From Acetivibrio mesophilus (GTDB lineage: Bacteria > Bacillota > Clostridia > Acetivibrionales > Acetivibrionaceae), in contig NZ_RLII01000014.1 in assembly GCF_004102745.1 (NCBI RefSeq), positions 1 through 64,000 of the forward strand: a DNA stretch of 64,000 nt. Direction: 5' to 3'. Below, one piece after another: positions 26,212-35,806 of this stretch. The position numbers were made by a program, and so were the translations under genes. Each line of letters starts with the position of its first letter. Position 1 is the first letter of the stretch. The notes below the pieces were generated by a model. That model searched no databases, was not told the DNA's origin, and saw nothing but the letters and a program-made list of their open reading frames with translations.

Positions 26212-27237
26212 GTGGCTACAGTTTTTTCTGTTATTGTCCCTATATATAAGGTTGAGAAATATTTGCATAAGTGTGTAGATAGTATATTAAATCAAACGTT
26301 TAAAGATTTTGAATTAATACTTGTGGATGATGGTTCCACAGATAATTGCCCTAAGATTTGTGATGAATATGCACAAAAAGATAATCGAGTGAAGGTTATT
26401 CATAAGAAAAATGGTGGACTTGTAAGCGCAAGAAATGCTGGTGTTTTAGCTGCCACAGGAGAGTATATTTGTTATGTGGACGGTGATGACTGGGTTTCGG
26501 AGAAGCTTCTACAAACAGTATGGCAAAAAGCAATTGAGCCATATCACCCTGACATGGTTGTATTTAATGCTGTCAGACAATTTGAGGATTATCAAACAAA
26601 ATTGTCTAATTCATCTGAAATCGAAGAGGGTTATTATGATAAAAATAAATTAAATGAATATATATATCCTTATATGATGTATGATAACCGTAAGCCGTTT
26701 TGTACAGGATTAATTTTCCCAGTTGCCTGGAATAAAGTTTTTAAAAGAGAGCTATTGAAGGAACATTATTGTAAAGAAGAACGCATAAAAATGGGCGAAG
26801 ATAATGCTTTTATATTTGAATGCTTATTTGTTGCGAATTCGGTAGTGTTCTGTAATGATATGTTGTATTATTATAATCAATTAAATAGTGGATCCATGAC
26901 AAGTAATTATGATGCAGAACGCTTTGAAAACAATCAACTTCTTACAAACTATATCGAAAAAAATCTAGGTGGAAAAAGCCCAATTGTAGATGAGCAAATT
27001 AATGCTTTTAAGGCATACTGGCTGATTATGGCGGTTTTTCATGAAGTGAAATGTGGAAGAAAAATATTAGAATCCACGATTCATATAAGGAAAAAGATTA
27101 AACAGACAAGAGTATTAGACGGAATAAAGTTAAAGGGACTACCAAAATCGGCAAAATTATATCTCATATTGTTAAAGATGCGTATGCATTTTTTAGCACT
27201 TGTAGGAGCAAAAGTAATAGCCAAAAAGCGAGGATAA
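26212..27237 (+). CDS. Family 2 glycosyltransferase
   Basis: 341 residues. The GT-A nucleotide-binding start FSVIVPIYKVEKYLHKCVDS, LVDDGSTD, NGGLVSARNAG and YVDGDDW (the DxD metal site, about 88-94) are all present within the first 100 residues. The C-terminal half is helical and variable, ending in basic KVIAKKRG, typical of WaaE/EpsJ-like inverting transferases at the cytoplasmic membrane. The start is GTG 26212 with AAAGGA upstream; the conserved strand begins only three residues later, so an earlier start is unlikely. Stop and next start are separated by 3 bases, so translation is coupled with the following GT2. Confidence 0.9.
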   Translation: MATVFSVIVPIYKVEKYLHKCVDSILNQTFKDFELILVDDGSTDNCPKICDEYAQKDNRVKVIHKKNGGLVSARNAGVLAATGEYICYVDGDDWVSEKLLQTVWQKAIEPYHPDMVVFNAVRQFEDYQTKLSNSSEIEEGYYDKNKLNEYIYPYMMYDNRKPFCTGLIFPVAWNKVFKRELLKEHYCKEERIKMGEDNAFIFECLFVANSVVFCNDMLYYYNQLNSGSMTSNYDAERFENNQLLTNYIEKNLGGKSPIVDEQINAFKAYWLIMAVFHEVKCGRKILESTIHIRKKIKQTRVLDGIKLKGLPKSAKLYLILLKMRMHFLALVGAKVIAKKRG

Positions 27238-27240
27238 TCT

Positions 27241-28230
27241 ATGGGAACAGCTAAAACCCTATTAAGCATTGTTATACCAATGTACAATGTTGAAAAGTTT
27301 CTGCCGAGTTGTTTAGATTCGCTGATTGCTGCTATTGATAAAGACGTTGAAGTAATCTTGGTAGATGATGGGTCATCCGATTCGTCTTTAAGTATCGCAA
27401 AGGAATATGCAAAAGAAGCAAGTAATTTTATTGTTTTGTCTAAGGAAAATGGAGGTGTGAGCAGCGCCAGGAATCTAGCACTGCAACATATACACGGTAC
27501 ATATACTTGCTTTGTAGATAGCGATGATAAGGTAGATTCAATTGCTTTGAAAAAATGTATTGAAATGTTAAAAAGCAGCGAGCAAACAGACTTGTTTGTT
27601 TTTCCTTATTTCGAGGGAAATGATAAAGATGGTTATCTATTAAAATCATATGAAATAAAAGAAGGAAAGCATAGCGATTTAGATGAATTGAATATGTTAA
27701 CTGTTAGGCAGAAGTTAAATGAGCCATGGAAAAAAATATTCTTGTCTCATATTATCTTAGAGCATGATTTGCGTTTTCCTGAGGATATGTTTATGGGAGA
27801 GGATATTTGCTTTTTCTTAGACTATCTAGACCATATTTGTAGTTTTACATACTTTGATTTGCCTTTTTATTATTATCGAAAAAATGATGAAAGTGCTTGT
27901 TCTAGGGTGAACACTAATTTTTTTGCACAGCAATTAAAGGTATATAGCAAAATAGGTACATATATTAAATCTAGCAAACTTGATGATACCTATAAAAAAG
28001 AAAACGAAATACTATTATTACATATTATAACAAGGGATATTCAAAATTTGAAAAATGTGAGTGTAACAAAGCGTGAAATAAAGAGAGGTTTGGTTGAAAG
28101 TAAAGTATATAAAACAATTTTAGATATTTCCTATTCAGGAAAGGCAGATTCGATAAGAAAATTCTTATTAATGCAAGATTTTTACGGGGTATTGTCATTT
28201 ATTTTGAACATATTTAAAGGAGAAAAATAA
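27241..28230 (+). CDS. Family 2 glycosyltransferase
   Basis: 329 residues. It carries LLSIVIPMYNVEKFLPSCLD, LVDDGSSD, NGGVSSARN and CFVDSDDK (DxD site, about 89-96), then a helical C-terminal region ending in a short hydrophobic FYGVLSFILNIF. It is an inverting GT-A transferase of the same broad group as its upstream neighbour. The two differ enough in the C-terminal half to act on different acceptors. The start ATG lies 3 bases after the previous stop, within one operon. The sugar specificity cannot be read from the sequence. Confidence 0.9.
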   Translation: MGTAKTLLSIVIPMYNVEKFLPSCLDSLIAAIDKDVEVILVDDGSSDSSLSIAKEYAKEASNFIVLSKENGGVSSARNLALQHIHGTYTCFVDSDDKVDSIALKKCIEMLKSSEQTDLFVFPYFEGNDKDGYLLKSYEIKEGKHSDLDELNMLTVRQKLNEPWKKIFLSHIILEHDLRFPEDMFMGEDICFFLDYLDHICSFTYFDLPFYYYRKNDESACSRVNTNFFAQQLKVYSKIGTYIKSSKLDDTYKKENEILLLHIITRDIQNLKNVSVTKREIKRGLVESKVYKTILDISYSGKADSIRKFLLMQDFYGVLSFILNIFKGEK

Positions 28231-28252
28231 TTAAACATAGAGAGGATAAGGG

Positions 28253-29365
28253 ATGAAAAAAATTGCGATTCTAACTTTTCATCGTGCAATAAATTATGGC
28301 GCATGTTTGCAAGCATATGCATTAAAACACACTATTGAGGAATACGGAATAAAATGTGACATTTTAGATTACCGTTGTACAGAAATAGAGAGTTTTTATA
28401 ATAAAATATATCGTCATGGAAATAGTGTTAAAACGACACTTAAAAATTTGCTCACATGGCATGTTCAGCGCAAGCGCAATCATATTTTTACGCAATTTAC
28501 TGATAGATATTTGTTAGATGGTTCAAAAAGGAGCTATACTAGAGAGAATATTGGTGAAGCAAATAAGGAATATGACCTGTTTATAGTCGGCAGTGATCAA
28601 GTTTGGGCACCTTTGTGTACAGGCAAAGACGAAACATATTTTTTGGATTTTGTAACAGAAAAAGAGAAGAAGTATTCTTATGCAGCTTGTTTAGGAGTAG
28701 TAGATTACAACTTTTTGGGAAGTCAGCATATTAAAAACTTATTGGAGGATTTTTCAAAGATATCTGTAAGAGAAGAATCTTCAATTCAGATATTACAGAA
28801 TACTTTAAATGAGGATAAAGCAAAAGACATCGTTCAAAGTGTAGATCCAACATTTTTGCTATCAAAAGAAGAATGGTTAAAAGTAGCACAGCCTGTAGGT
28901 ATAAATAATTATATTTTCGTGTATTCGTTATCAATGCCGGAGGAAGTTGTTGATTATGCTCAACAGTTGCAAAAAGCCACAGGATTGCAGCTAGTATTTT
29001 GTACTCTAGATAATTTGTTTACTGTTAAAAACAGAAAAAATGTTGTTACTGTATCTCCAACTGAATTTTTGGGATACATTTTAAATGCCAATTTTGTTGT
29101 TACGAATTCGTTTCATGGCACAGCTTTTTCGATAATATTTAATAAGGAATTTGTGACAATAAAGAATAGTAATCCGAATCACGACAATTCTAGATTGATT
29201 GATATTTTAAATATTTGCAAATTACAAGACAGGTTACTAAGTAACGGTGAAAAGCAAAAAACGTTAAGTAAGATTGATTATGATTATGTAAACAGAACAA
29301 TTCAAAATCTTAGGAAGGGATCTATAGATTACTTGAATAGTATTGTAAGCCAATGCAAATCGTAA
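28253..29365 (+). CDS. Polysaccharide pyruvyl transferase family protein
   Basis: 370 residues. The family layout is clear: ILTFHRAINYGACLQAYALK at the N-terminus, FIVGSDQVW (about 114-122) and NSFHGTAFS (about 283-291), the region that binds the phosphoenolpyruvate donor and sugar acceptor in PF04230 enzymes. It is expected to add a 4,6-ketal pyruvate to a sugar of the repeat unit, giving it negative charge; some family members instead have other roles. ATG 28253 has GAGAGGATAAGG upstream. A second family member is encoded at 33034. Confidence 0.87.
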   Translation: MKKIAILTFHRAINYGACLQAYALKHTIEEYGIKCDILDYRCTEIESFYNKIYRHGNSVKTTLKNLLTWHVQRKRNHIFTQFTDRYLLDGSKRSYTRENIGEANKEYDLFIVGSDQVWAPLCTGKDETYFLDFVTEKEKKYSYAACLGVVDYNFLGSQHIKNLLEDFSKISVREESSIQILQNTLNEDKAKDIVQSVDPTFLLSKEEWLKVAQPVGINNYIFVYSLSMPEEVVDYAQQLQKATGLQLVFCTLDNLFTVKNRKNVVTVSPTEFLGYILNANFVVTNSFHGTAFSIIFNKEFVTIKNSNPNHDNSRLIDILNICKLQDRLLSNGEKQKTLSKIDYDYVNRTIQNLRKGSIDYLNSIVSQCKS

Positions 29366-29434
29366 TGCTTTATTTGGGCAATATGCCATTAATAAATATG
29401 AGATGTGGCTTATAAATAGGAAGGAATATCATAT

Positions 29435-30763
29435 ATGAAAATAAAAATAAAACGAAACATAAAAATAAATATTGTACACTTTGCAATAATAATATTATTG
29501 GCAACTATCCTTTTGAGTGGACAAACAATTCTTATTAAGGGAAGAGATTTGAAAATTGAACTGCTTTTTGCTTTAACAATTGTTTTTGCAAGCATGAAAA
29601 AAGTTAAGCTATCTACTAATAATGCTATTAAGTATAGTATGGTATTTTTCCTTATTTGGATTATTATAAGTGTTATATATGCATATGATAAATCATTGGC
29701 TATCCATTCGGCAATTATGTATACTTGTCTTATAGGTCTAATATGTTTTGAGTATTCGGACGGTATAATTGATGGATTTTTGAAAATCAGTTCTATGTAT
29801 TGTTTCGTTGTAGCAATTTCAATTTTACTTTCAGCTTTCTATCATAATCTGGCTATTGATTTATTCCGGTTTTGGATCTTTACCCCAAGCGTCACAGCGT
29901 CAGAAATAGCAGCAGGACAATATTCTGGATTGGCTGGAGAAAAAGCGGAGGCTGCTTTTTTGCTTAATATAGGATTTGCTTTAAAAGTTTCAGATATGAT
30001 GGCGTATTCAAACTTTTCATTAAAAAACATAAAGAATGATGTAATACTAATAATGTATATTCTTGCAATGGCTCTGACCGGAAAAAGAATGTTATTGGTA
30101 ATACCAATCGTTATGATTTGCTCTTTAACTTTGCTCTCCGGTGTTAAAAATAAATTTATTAAAATTTTCTCAATAGTCTCCATGGGGGCAATGGCCTTTT
30201 TGGTTGCCTTATATACTATACCTTCTGTTTCTATAATTATAGAAAGGATTATTGAGGGCAGAGGTGATACAACAATAAGCGGACGAGCTATATTTTGGAA
30301 CTTCTGTAAGATGATGTATAGAACGAAGCCGCTGACCGGCTGGGGAATAAATTCTTTTAATTCCTATTTTGCTGATTCGGGGTATAAAATTGCTGGAGGT
30401 ATATGGAACTACTATGCGCATAGCATATATTACGAAATGTTGGCTGAGATAGGTTTGATTGGAATTATTCTGTTCGCTATTATGGTTATTGTGATATATA
30501 AGCAATTATGGGATATAAAGAAAAGGGAAAAGTATTGTACTCAAAAAATGTTGCGGTATAGCTATTTTGCGTTTTATATAGTTTCTATGACTTTAATCTA
30601 TGGTATTACAGGAAATGTATTATATTATTTTCATCAATTTGCTTGGTTCGTGTTAGCTGGAATGTTAATAATTAAGGTAAAAAAATCTATAGAAGTGCAA
30701 AAGAAAAAGGAGATCAACGATGGAAAAGCAAAGCAGCATATCATTTGTAATTCCAGTCTATAA
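29435..30763 (+). CDS. O-antigen/polysaccharide polymerase, Wzy-like membrane protein
   Basis: 442 residues with about eleven hydrophobic segments spread over the whole length. Near residue 275-310 is the large extracellular loop with GRGDTTISGRAIFWN and KPLTGWGINSF, which matches the Wzy_C/O-antigen-ligase pattern (RxxIW and GxGxxxF). It would polymerise repeat units at the outer face of the membrane. Ribosome site GGAAGGAA before ATG 29435. The last 44 bases overlap the start of the next gene, which has its own AAGGAG inside this coding sequence. Low sequence conservation is normal for this family. Confidence 0.8.
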   Translation: MKIKIKRNIKINIVHFAIIILLATILLSGQTILIKGRDLKIELLFALTIVFASMKKVKLSTNNAIKYSMVFFLIWIIISVIYAYDKSLAIHSAIMYTCLIGLICFEYSDGIIDGFLKISSMYCFVVAISILLSAFYHNLAIDLFRFWIFTPSVTASEIAAGQYSGLAGEKAEAAFLLNIGFALKVSDMMAYSNFSLKNIKNDVILIMYILAMALTGKRMLLVIPIVMICSLTLLSGVKNKFIKIFSIVSMGAMAFLVALYTIPSVSIIIERIIEGRGDTTISGRAIFWNFCKMMYRTKPLTGWGINSFNSYFADSGYKIAGGIWNYYAHSIYYEMLAEIGLIGIILFAIMVIVIYKQLWDIKKREKYCTQKMLRYSYFAFYIVSMTLIYGITGNVLYYFHQFAWFVLAGMLIIKVKKSIEVQKKKEINDGKAKQHIICNSSL

Positions 30764-31763
30764 TGCAGAAGAAGTCATAATAGACAATATCGAAAAAATA
30801 ATTAATAATAGAAAAAATCATTCGATAGAACTTATCTTAATAGATGATGGCTCAATTGATAAGTCAAGTGAAATTTGTAAATCCTATTCCTTAAAGTATC
30901 CATGGATTCAATACTATAGAAAAGATAATGGTGGAGTATCATCAGCTAGAAATAAAGGAATTGAATTGGCGAGTGGTGATTGGATCTATTTTATTGACGC
31001 AGATGATATGTTAATGGATAATGCAATTGACGTTTTGGTTGATTTAATTTCAAACAATAATACGGATATAATTATAACTGGTTATGATACCAATAAATTA
31101 ACCTGTGAAGAAAGGAAAAAGGCTATTACTAAAAAGGCCTATGAAATGAAGTTGTTAACGCTGGATTCAAGGTATCTAAAAAAAGATAAACATTTAAACG
31201 ATGCTTTTTTGCTTTGGACCTGCTGGGGAAAATTATACAGGAAAAATTTTTTGATAGAAAATAGGCTTTTATTCTCTTCAGACCTGACATTGGGAGAAGA
31301 TATCTTTTTTCTGCTAAATTGCTACGACTATTGTAGTAGTGTAGAAGTAAGTTTTCAAAAAACATATTTCTATAATAGCAATGATAATTCAGCAAGCAGA
31401 GGGTTTAATAATAAAAGAGTAGCCAACACGAAAAATCTTGCCGAATTATATAGCAAGTGGGCTATATGTCAGGAAAGAAGTATTCAATATTCAGTAAAAA
31501 AGTTTATTGTACAACGAGCATTAGCATGCATTTCTAAATACTACTTGCACAATCAAAACAATATGGATATGGACAAAAAGATATCTGATTTTGCAGAGTT
31601 ATGTAGTACTTCTGATATAAATAACGCTATAAAAGAAGTACGTTATGTCCAATTTTTAGAATTAAGAAAATTAGCTCCTGTTTATTTAGTGAGCTTATTT
31701 TTATTGAAAAATAAAGCATATCGACGATTGTTTAAATTATATAAATTTGTACAAGTTTATTAA
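30720..31763 (+). CDS. Family 2 glycosyltransferase
   Basis: 347 residues. Motifs: SFVIPVYNAEEVI, LIDDGSID, NGGVSSARNKG and YFIDADDM (DxD site, about 91-98). The C-terminal half has the WTCWGKLYRK segment that recurs in EpsJ-like transferases. The start ATG lies 44 bases inside the wzy gene, with AAGGAG 6-7 bases upstream, and the conserved first strand begins at residue 7. No later start would preserve the fold. The overlap points to translational coupling of polymerase and transferase. Confidence 0.9.
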   Translation: MEKQSSISFVIPVYNAEEVIIDNIEKIINNRKNHSIELILIDDGSIDKSSEICKSYSLKYPWIQYYRKDNGGVSSARNKGIELASGDWIYFIDADDMLMDNAIDVLVDLISNNNTDIIITGYDTNKLTCEERKKAITKKAYEMKLLTLDSRYLKKDKHLNDAFLLWTCWGKLYRKNFLIENRLLFSSDLTLGEDIFFLLNCYDYCSSVEVSFQKTYFYNSNDNSASRGFNNKRVANTKNLAELYSKWAICQERSIQYSVKKFIVQRALACISKYYLHNQNNMDMDKKISDFAELCSTSDINNAIKEVRYVQFLELRKLAPVYLVSLFLLKNKAYRRLFKLYKFVQVY

Positions 31764-31804
31764 TATAGACATCTTATTATATATTTGTAGCAGGAGAATA
31801 AGAT

Positions 31805-32989
31805 ATGAATGATTTTTTGAGTAAATCACCGAAATATTCGATTCCTGATTTAAGTTCTGATAATGCAAAATGTTGTGGGTGTTTCGCATGTTATAGTATT
31901 TGCCCTAAAAAGGCAATCTCTATGAAAATAGATGGAGAAGGATTTTATTATCCTGTCATAGATGAAGAAGTATGCGTCAAATGCAATAAGTGTATTAATA
32001 CTTGTAATTTTAAAAAGGAACATATACCACATTCAGAAGATACTCTAGTATATGCAGTTAAGCATAAAGAAAAAAATATTTTAGTTAATAGCTCATCTGG
32101 TGCAGCTTTTACAGGATTATCCGATATCATATTGGAACAAGGTGGAGCTATTGCCTGTAGTATGTTTGATTACAAAGTGAAAATACCTAAGTTTGTGATT
32201 GCTTCTGAAAAGAAACAAAGAGATTTAGCGAGAGGATCTATTTATGTGCAGAGCTATATAGGAGACATTTTTTTAGATGCATATGGTTGGATCATAAATA
32301 ACCCTGACAAAGATTTACTTTTTATTGGAACAGGGTGTCAAACAGCAGGTTTTAGAGAATTTATAGAAAATATTGATAAGAATTATTTGAATAAAGTATA
32401 TTTTGTTGATATTATATGTCATGGAGCTCCTAGCCCTCAATTTTGGACACAGTATTGTACATATTTGGAAAGAAGATATAAAGGTGAGATTACCTACGTA
32501 ACATTTAAAGACAAGAGAAATGGATGGAATCGTCCAACAGCAGCAGTTAAAATTGGTCAGAATAAAGAGATTATGTTAAAGGATTATATTAAGATTTATT
32601 ATGAACACTGCGTATTAAGGCCAGCCTGCTATCATTGTCCGTATACCAATTTAGAACGTAACACTGATATAACTATTGGTGACTATTGGGGGATAGAAAA
32701 AGTAAATCCGGAATTTCACAGCGAAAAAGGCTGTTCTTTAATTTTGATACATACTTTGAGAGGAAAAGAGCTGTTCGAAAAAACTAAAAAAGTTTTTGAT
32801 GTGTGGGATAGTGATATAAAAAGTTGCTTGCAACCAAACTTGTGTCATCCAACAGAATGTCCTCAAAATAGAAAGGTATTCTGGGATGATTATGAATGTA
32901 AAGGATTAGAATATGTTTTGGATAAATACGGTAAGGATAAGTTTATTGTGAGAGTTAAGAGGAAAATTAAAAGGTTGTTTTCAGATTGA
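31805..32989 (+). CDS. Coenzyme F420 hydrogenase/dehydrogenase beta-subunit family, 4Fe-4S protein
   Basis: 394 residues. Two ferredoxin clusters lie at the N-terminus: CCGCFACYSICP (about 23-34) and CVKCNKCINTC (about 57-67). Next come the FrhB N- and C-terminal domains with SSSGAAFT, GTGCQTAG, DIICHGAPSP and TIGDYWG, the hallmark of this family in polysaccharide loci. The archaeal relatives use F420 and flavin; clostridia generally lack F420, so a flavin-dependent redox or sugar-modifying role is more likely. It lies next to a pyruvyl-transferase-family gene, a pairing repeated in many capsule clusters. ATG with CAGGAGAATAAG upstream. Confidence 0.85.
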   Translation: MNDFLSKSPKYSIPDLSSDNAKCCGCFACYSICPKKAISMKIDGEGFYYPVIDEEVCVKCNKCINTCNFKKEHIPHSEDTLVYAVKHKEKNILVNSSSGAAFTGLSDIILEQGGAIACSMFDYKVKIPKFVIASEKKQRDLARGSIYVQSYIGDIFLDAYGWIINNPDKDLLFIGTGCQTAGFREFIENIDKNYLNKVYFVDIICHGAPSPQFWTQYCTYLERRYKGEITYVTFKDKRNGWNRPTAAVKIGQNKEIMLKDYIKIYYEHCVLRPACYHCPYTNLERNTDITIGDYWGIEKVNPEFHSEKGCSLILIHTLRGKELFEKTKKVFDVWDSDIKSCLQPNLCHPTECPQNRKVFWDDYECKGLEYVLDKYGKDKFIVRVKRKIKRLFSD

Positions 32990-33033
32990 TAATAAAAATT
33001 ATATTTTTACCAATAGGAAGAGGAGTTATTATA

Positions 33034-34119
33034 GTGAGAATTGGGATTGTTACAATTACAAACAATGGTCCAAACTATGGAAATCAATTACAAAATTTTG
33101 CTGTTTTAAAGTTCCTTGAGGAGATTGGAATCAGTAACAGCGAAACATTATATAATGTTGAAGGAGCAGAATATTGGTGCTCTTTTGCTCATAAGATTAA
33201 GAATTATGTATATGTTATTTTAAAAAAGGGCGATTACAAGAAGAGGTTAAAAGAACTTCGATTTGATAGTTTTGGAAGAAAATATCTTCGGTATACAAAA
33301 CCAATTAAAGGAAATGTGCCTGTTAAACTAGTTGAGAAATATGATTTTTTTGTTTGTGGAAGTGATCAGATTTGGAATCCTACTTTTTCTTGTAATAATA
33401 GACATCTTTCATATACTTTTCTTGGGTTTGCTCCTGAAAATAAGAGAATTTCTTTTGCTGCTAGTATTGGAATATCAAAGATTAGCGATCAATACATTGA
33501 TGAATTTGTTAAAGGTGTACGCGGATTTAAAAATATTTCTGTTAGGGAGCATGAGGGAGCTGATTTAATTAAAGAATTGACAGGCCGTGAGGCAACAGTT
33601 TTGTTGGATCCAACAATGTTGATTGATAAAGAAGAGTGGTCTAAAATTATGAAAAAGCCCAAGGGTCTTCCTGAAAAATATATATTGTGTTATTTTTTGG
33701 GCAATATCTCAGCCCAGCGCAAAAAAGAACTTGATTCAATATCCCAAATACATAATTTAGGTATTGTTTATTTAAATACTGATGATTCAAATGAGTTTCA
33801 GTCTGTTGGACCGAGAGAATTTTTATATATGTTGGCTCATGCTGATTTAATATGCACAGATTCTTTTCATGGAAGTGCTTTTTCTATCAATTTTCAAGTG
33901 CCGTTTATTGTATATGATAGAGAAGATAGAGCGGAGAAAATGAATTCGAGATTAAATACATTGTTAAAAAAATTTGAATTGGAAAACAGAAAGAGAGAGA
34001 ATATTGAATTAAAAAATGCATTGGATATTGACTACAGTAAATCTCAAAAAGTACTATTAAATGAACGAAATATTGCCAAAGATTTTTTAACTTCTGCTTT
34101 TCAAAATGAGCGAAGATAA
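33034..34119 (+). CDS. Polysaccharide pyruvyl transferase family protein
   Basis: About 361 residues from GTG 33034. I choose this start because GAAGAGGAG stands 8 bases before it and the family N-terminus RIGIVTITNNGPNYGNQLQN follows at once. A longer frame from 32986 would add a hydrophobic 16-residue tail and overlap the preceding stop. FVCGSDQIWNP (about 103-113) and TDSFHGSAFSINF (about 272-284) are the family motifs. It is the second such enzyme in the operon and directly follows the F420-hydrogenase-beta-like gene, so the two probably act on the same residue. Confidence 0.86.
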   Translation: MRIGIVTITNNGPNYGNQLQNFAVLKFLEEIGISNSETLYNVEGAEYWCSFAHKIKNYVYVILKKGDYKKRLKELRFDSFGRKYLRYTKPIKGNVPVKLVEKYDFFVCGSDQIWNPTFSCNNRHLSYTFLGFAPENKRISFAASIGISKISDQYIDEFVKGVRGFKNISVREHEGADLIKELTGREATVLLDPTMLIDKEEWSKIMKKPKGLPEKYILCYFLGNISAQRKKELDSISQIHNLGIVYLNTDDSNEFQSVGPREFLYMLAHADLICTDSFHGSAFSINFQVPFIVYDREDRAEKMNSRLNTLLKKFELENRKRENIELKNALDIDYSKSQKVLLNERNIAKDFLTSAFQNERR

Positions 34120-34219
34120 TAAAGTATACTATTGTATAAACATTCTTGTGTAGTTGCTAAAGCGTAATTTCTTATAGAGCGTAATGAGCTCGTGAGAATA
34201 GTAAGGAGATTGTGAAGAA

Positions 34220-35806
34220 ATGAGGATTGAACGAACTAAAAATGCATCTAGAAATATGATTTTCGGAAGCATTTTAAAAATATACCAGTTGTTAATTCCG
34301 TTTGTGATGCGGACGGCAATGATTTATCTTTTAGGCGTGCAATATTTGGGATTGAATAGCCTATTTACTTCGGTCTTGCAGGTATTAAATTTAGCGGAAC
34401 TCGGAGTTGGATCTGCAATGGTCTACTCCATGTATAAACCGATTGCGAATGATGACGCGGACGCTATTTGTGCCTTAATGCGCTTATATAAAATATATTA
34501 CCGAATAATAGGATTGGTAGTATGTGTGGCGGGATTGATATTGTTGCCGTTTATACCATATTTGATTAAAGGAGAAGTGCCGCCTGATATAAATGTTTAC
34601 ATTTTATATATCTTAAACCTTGGCGCTACAGTCTTATCCTATTGGCTTTTTGCATATAAAAATAGTATTTTGCAGGCGCATCAGAGAACAGATATAATAA
34701 GTAAGGTAATGTTACTTACTGAAACTTTAAAGTATATAATACAGTTTGCTACATTAGCAGTTTTTCATAACTATTATTACTTTGTAATTGTTCTATTATT
34801 TACTCAGGTGCTGACTAATATTTTTACTGCTATTGTGGCAAACCGTATGTATCCGCAGTATCAGCCAAAGGGTAATCTGCCAAAAGAAATGATTCAGCAG
34901 ATAAATCATAGGATTCGTGACTTATTTACTTCAAAAATTGGAGCAGTAGTTGTAAACTCTGCAGATACGATTGTTATTTCTGCATTTCTTGGACTAAGTG
35001 TACTTGCTGTCTATCAGAATTATTTTTATCTAATTACTGCAGTAACCGGTATGATTACTATTATATTTGCTTCAGTAACAGCAGGCATAGGTAATAGTAT
35101 AGTAGTAGAAACCCAAGAGAAAAATTTCAATGATTTACGAAAGTTCACATTCATTATTGCCTGGATTGCAGGAGTATGTACATCCTGTTTTTTATGTCTG
35201 TATCAACCTTTTATGAGACTATGGGTAGGAACAGATTTATTGTTGGATTTTTCAATTGTGGTCTGTTTGTGCATATACTTTTTCATCTTTGAGATTAATC
35301 AGTTATTAAATACATATAAAGATGCTGCTGGAATATGGCATGAGGATCGTTTTCGACCGCTGATAACAGCCTTGACAAATCTGACATTAAATTTAATTTC
35401 AGTACAGTTTATGGGATTATATGGGGTTGTTCTTTCGACGATTTTATCAATGTTATTTGTCGGGATGCCGTGGTTGCTTCATAACTTGTTTACAACATTA
35501 TTTGACAGAGAAAATTTGATTCCATATCTAAAAAAACTAGCGAGATATGTAATAGTAGTATTTATTTCTTGTGTTATTACGTTTTTTGTGTGTAGTCTTT
35601 TTAGTTTGACCGATATATTACTAGTTGTAGTTCGATTGGTTTGCTGTTGCATAATTCCAAATATAATTTTCTTCTTGGCATACCGCAATATGGATGAGTT
35701 TAAGCAAAGTGTACAGCTTGCGGATAAAATGACTAAGGGAAAAATAAAATTGTTAAAAAAACTTGGAGCTAAAGATGGGGAAGATTATGATAGACATTAC
35801 AAATAA
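34220..35806 (+). CDS. Polysaccharide flippase, Wzx-like (MATE/PST superfamily)
   Basis: 528 residues with 12-14 hydrophobic segments. It opens RTKNASRNMIFGSILKIYQL, typical of Wzx/RfbX flippases, and has YLLGVQYLGLNSLFTSVLQVLNLAELG in the first two helices, the family's most conserved part. It should move lipid-linked repeat units across the membrane to the Wzy polymerase encoded at 29435. AAGGAGATTG precedes ATG 34220. About 100 bases separate it from the previous gene without a visible terminator. It overlaps the next gene by 32 bases. Confidence 0.9.
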   Translation: MRIERTKNASRNMIFGSILKIYQLLIPFVMRTAMIYLLGVQYLGLNSLFTSVLQVLNLAELGVGSAMVYSMYKPIANDDADAICALMRLYKIYYRIIGLVVCVAGLILLPFIPYLIKGEVPPDINVYILYILNLGATVLSYWLFAYKNSILQAHQRTDIISKVMLLTETLKYIIQFATLAVFHNYYYFVIVLLFTQVLTNIFTAIVANRMYPQYQPKGNLPKEMIQQINHRIRDLFTSKIGAVVVNSADTIVISAFLGLSVLAVYQNYFYLITAVTGMITIIFASVTAGIGNSIVVETQEKNFNDLRKFTFIIAWIAGVCTSCFLCLYQPFMRLWVGTDLLLDFSIVVCLCIYFFIFEINQLLNTYKDAAGIWHEDRFRPLITALTNLTLNLISVQFMGLYGVVLSTILSMLFVGMPWLLHNLFTTLFDRENLIPYLKKLARYVIVVFISCVITFFVCSLFSLTDILLVVVRLVCCCIIPNIIFFLAYRNMDEFKQSVQLADKMTKGKIKLLKKLGAKDGEDYDRHYK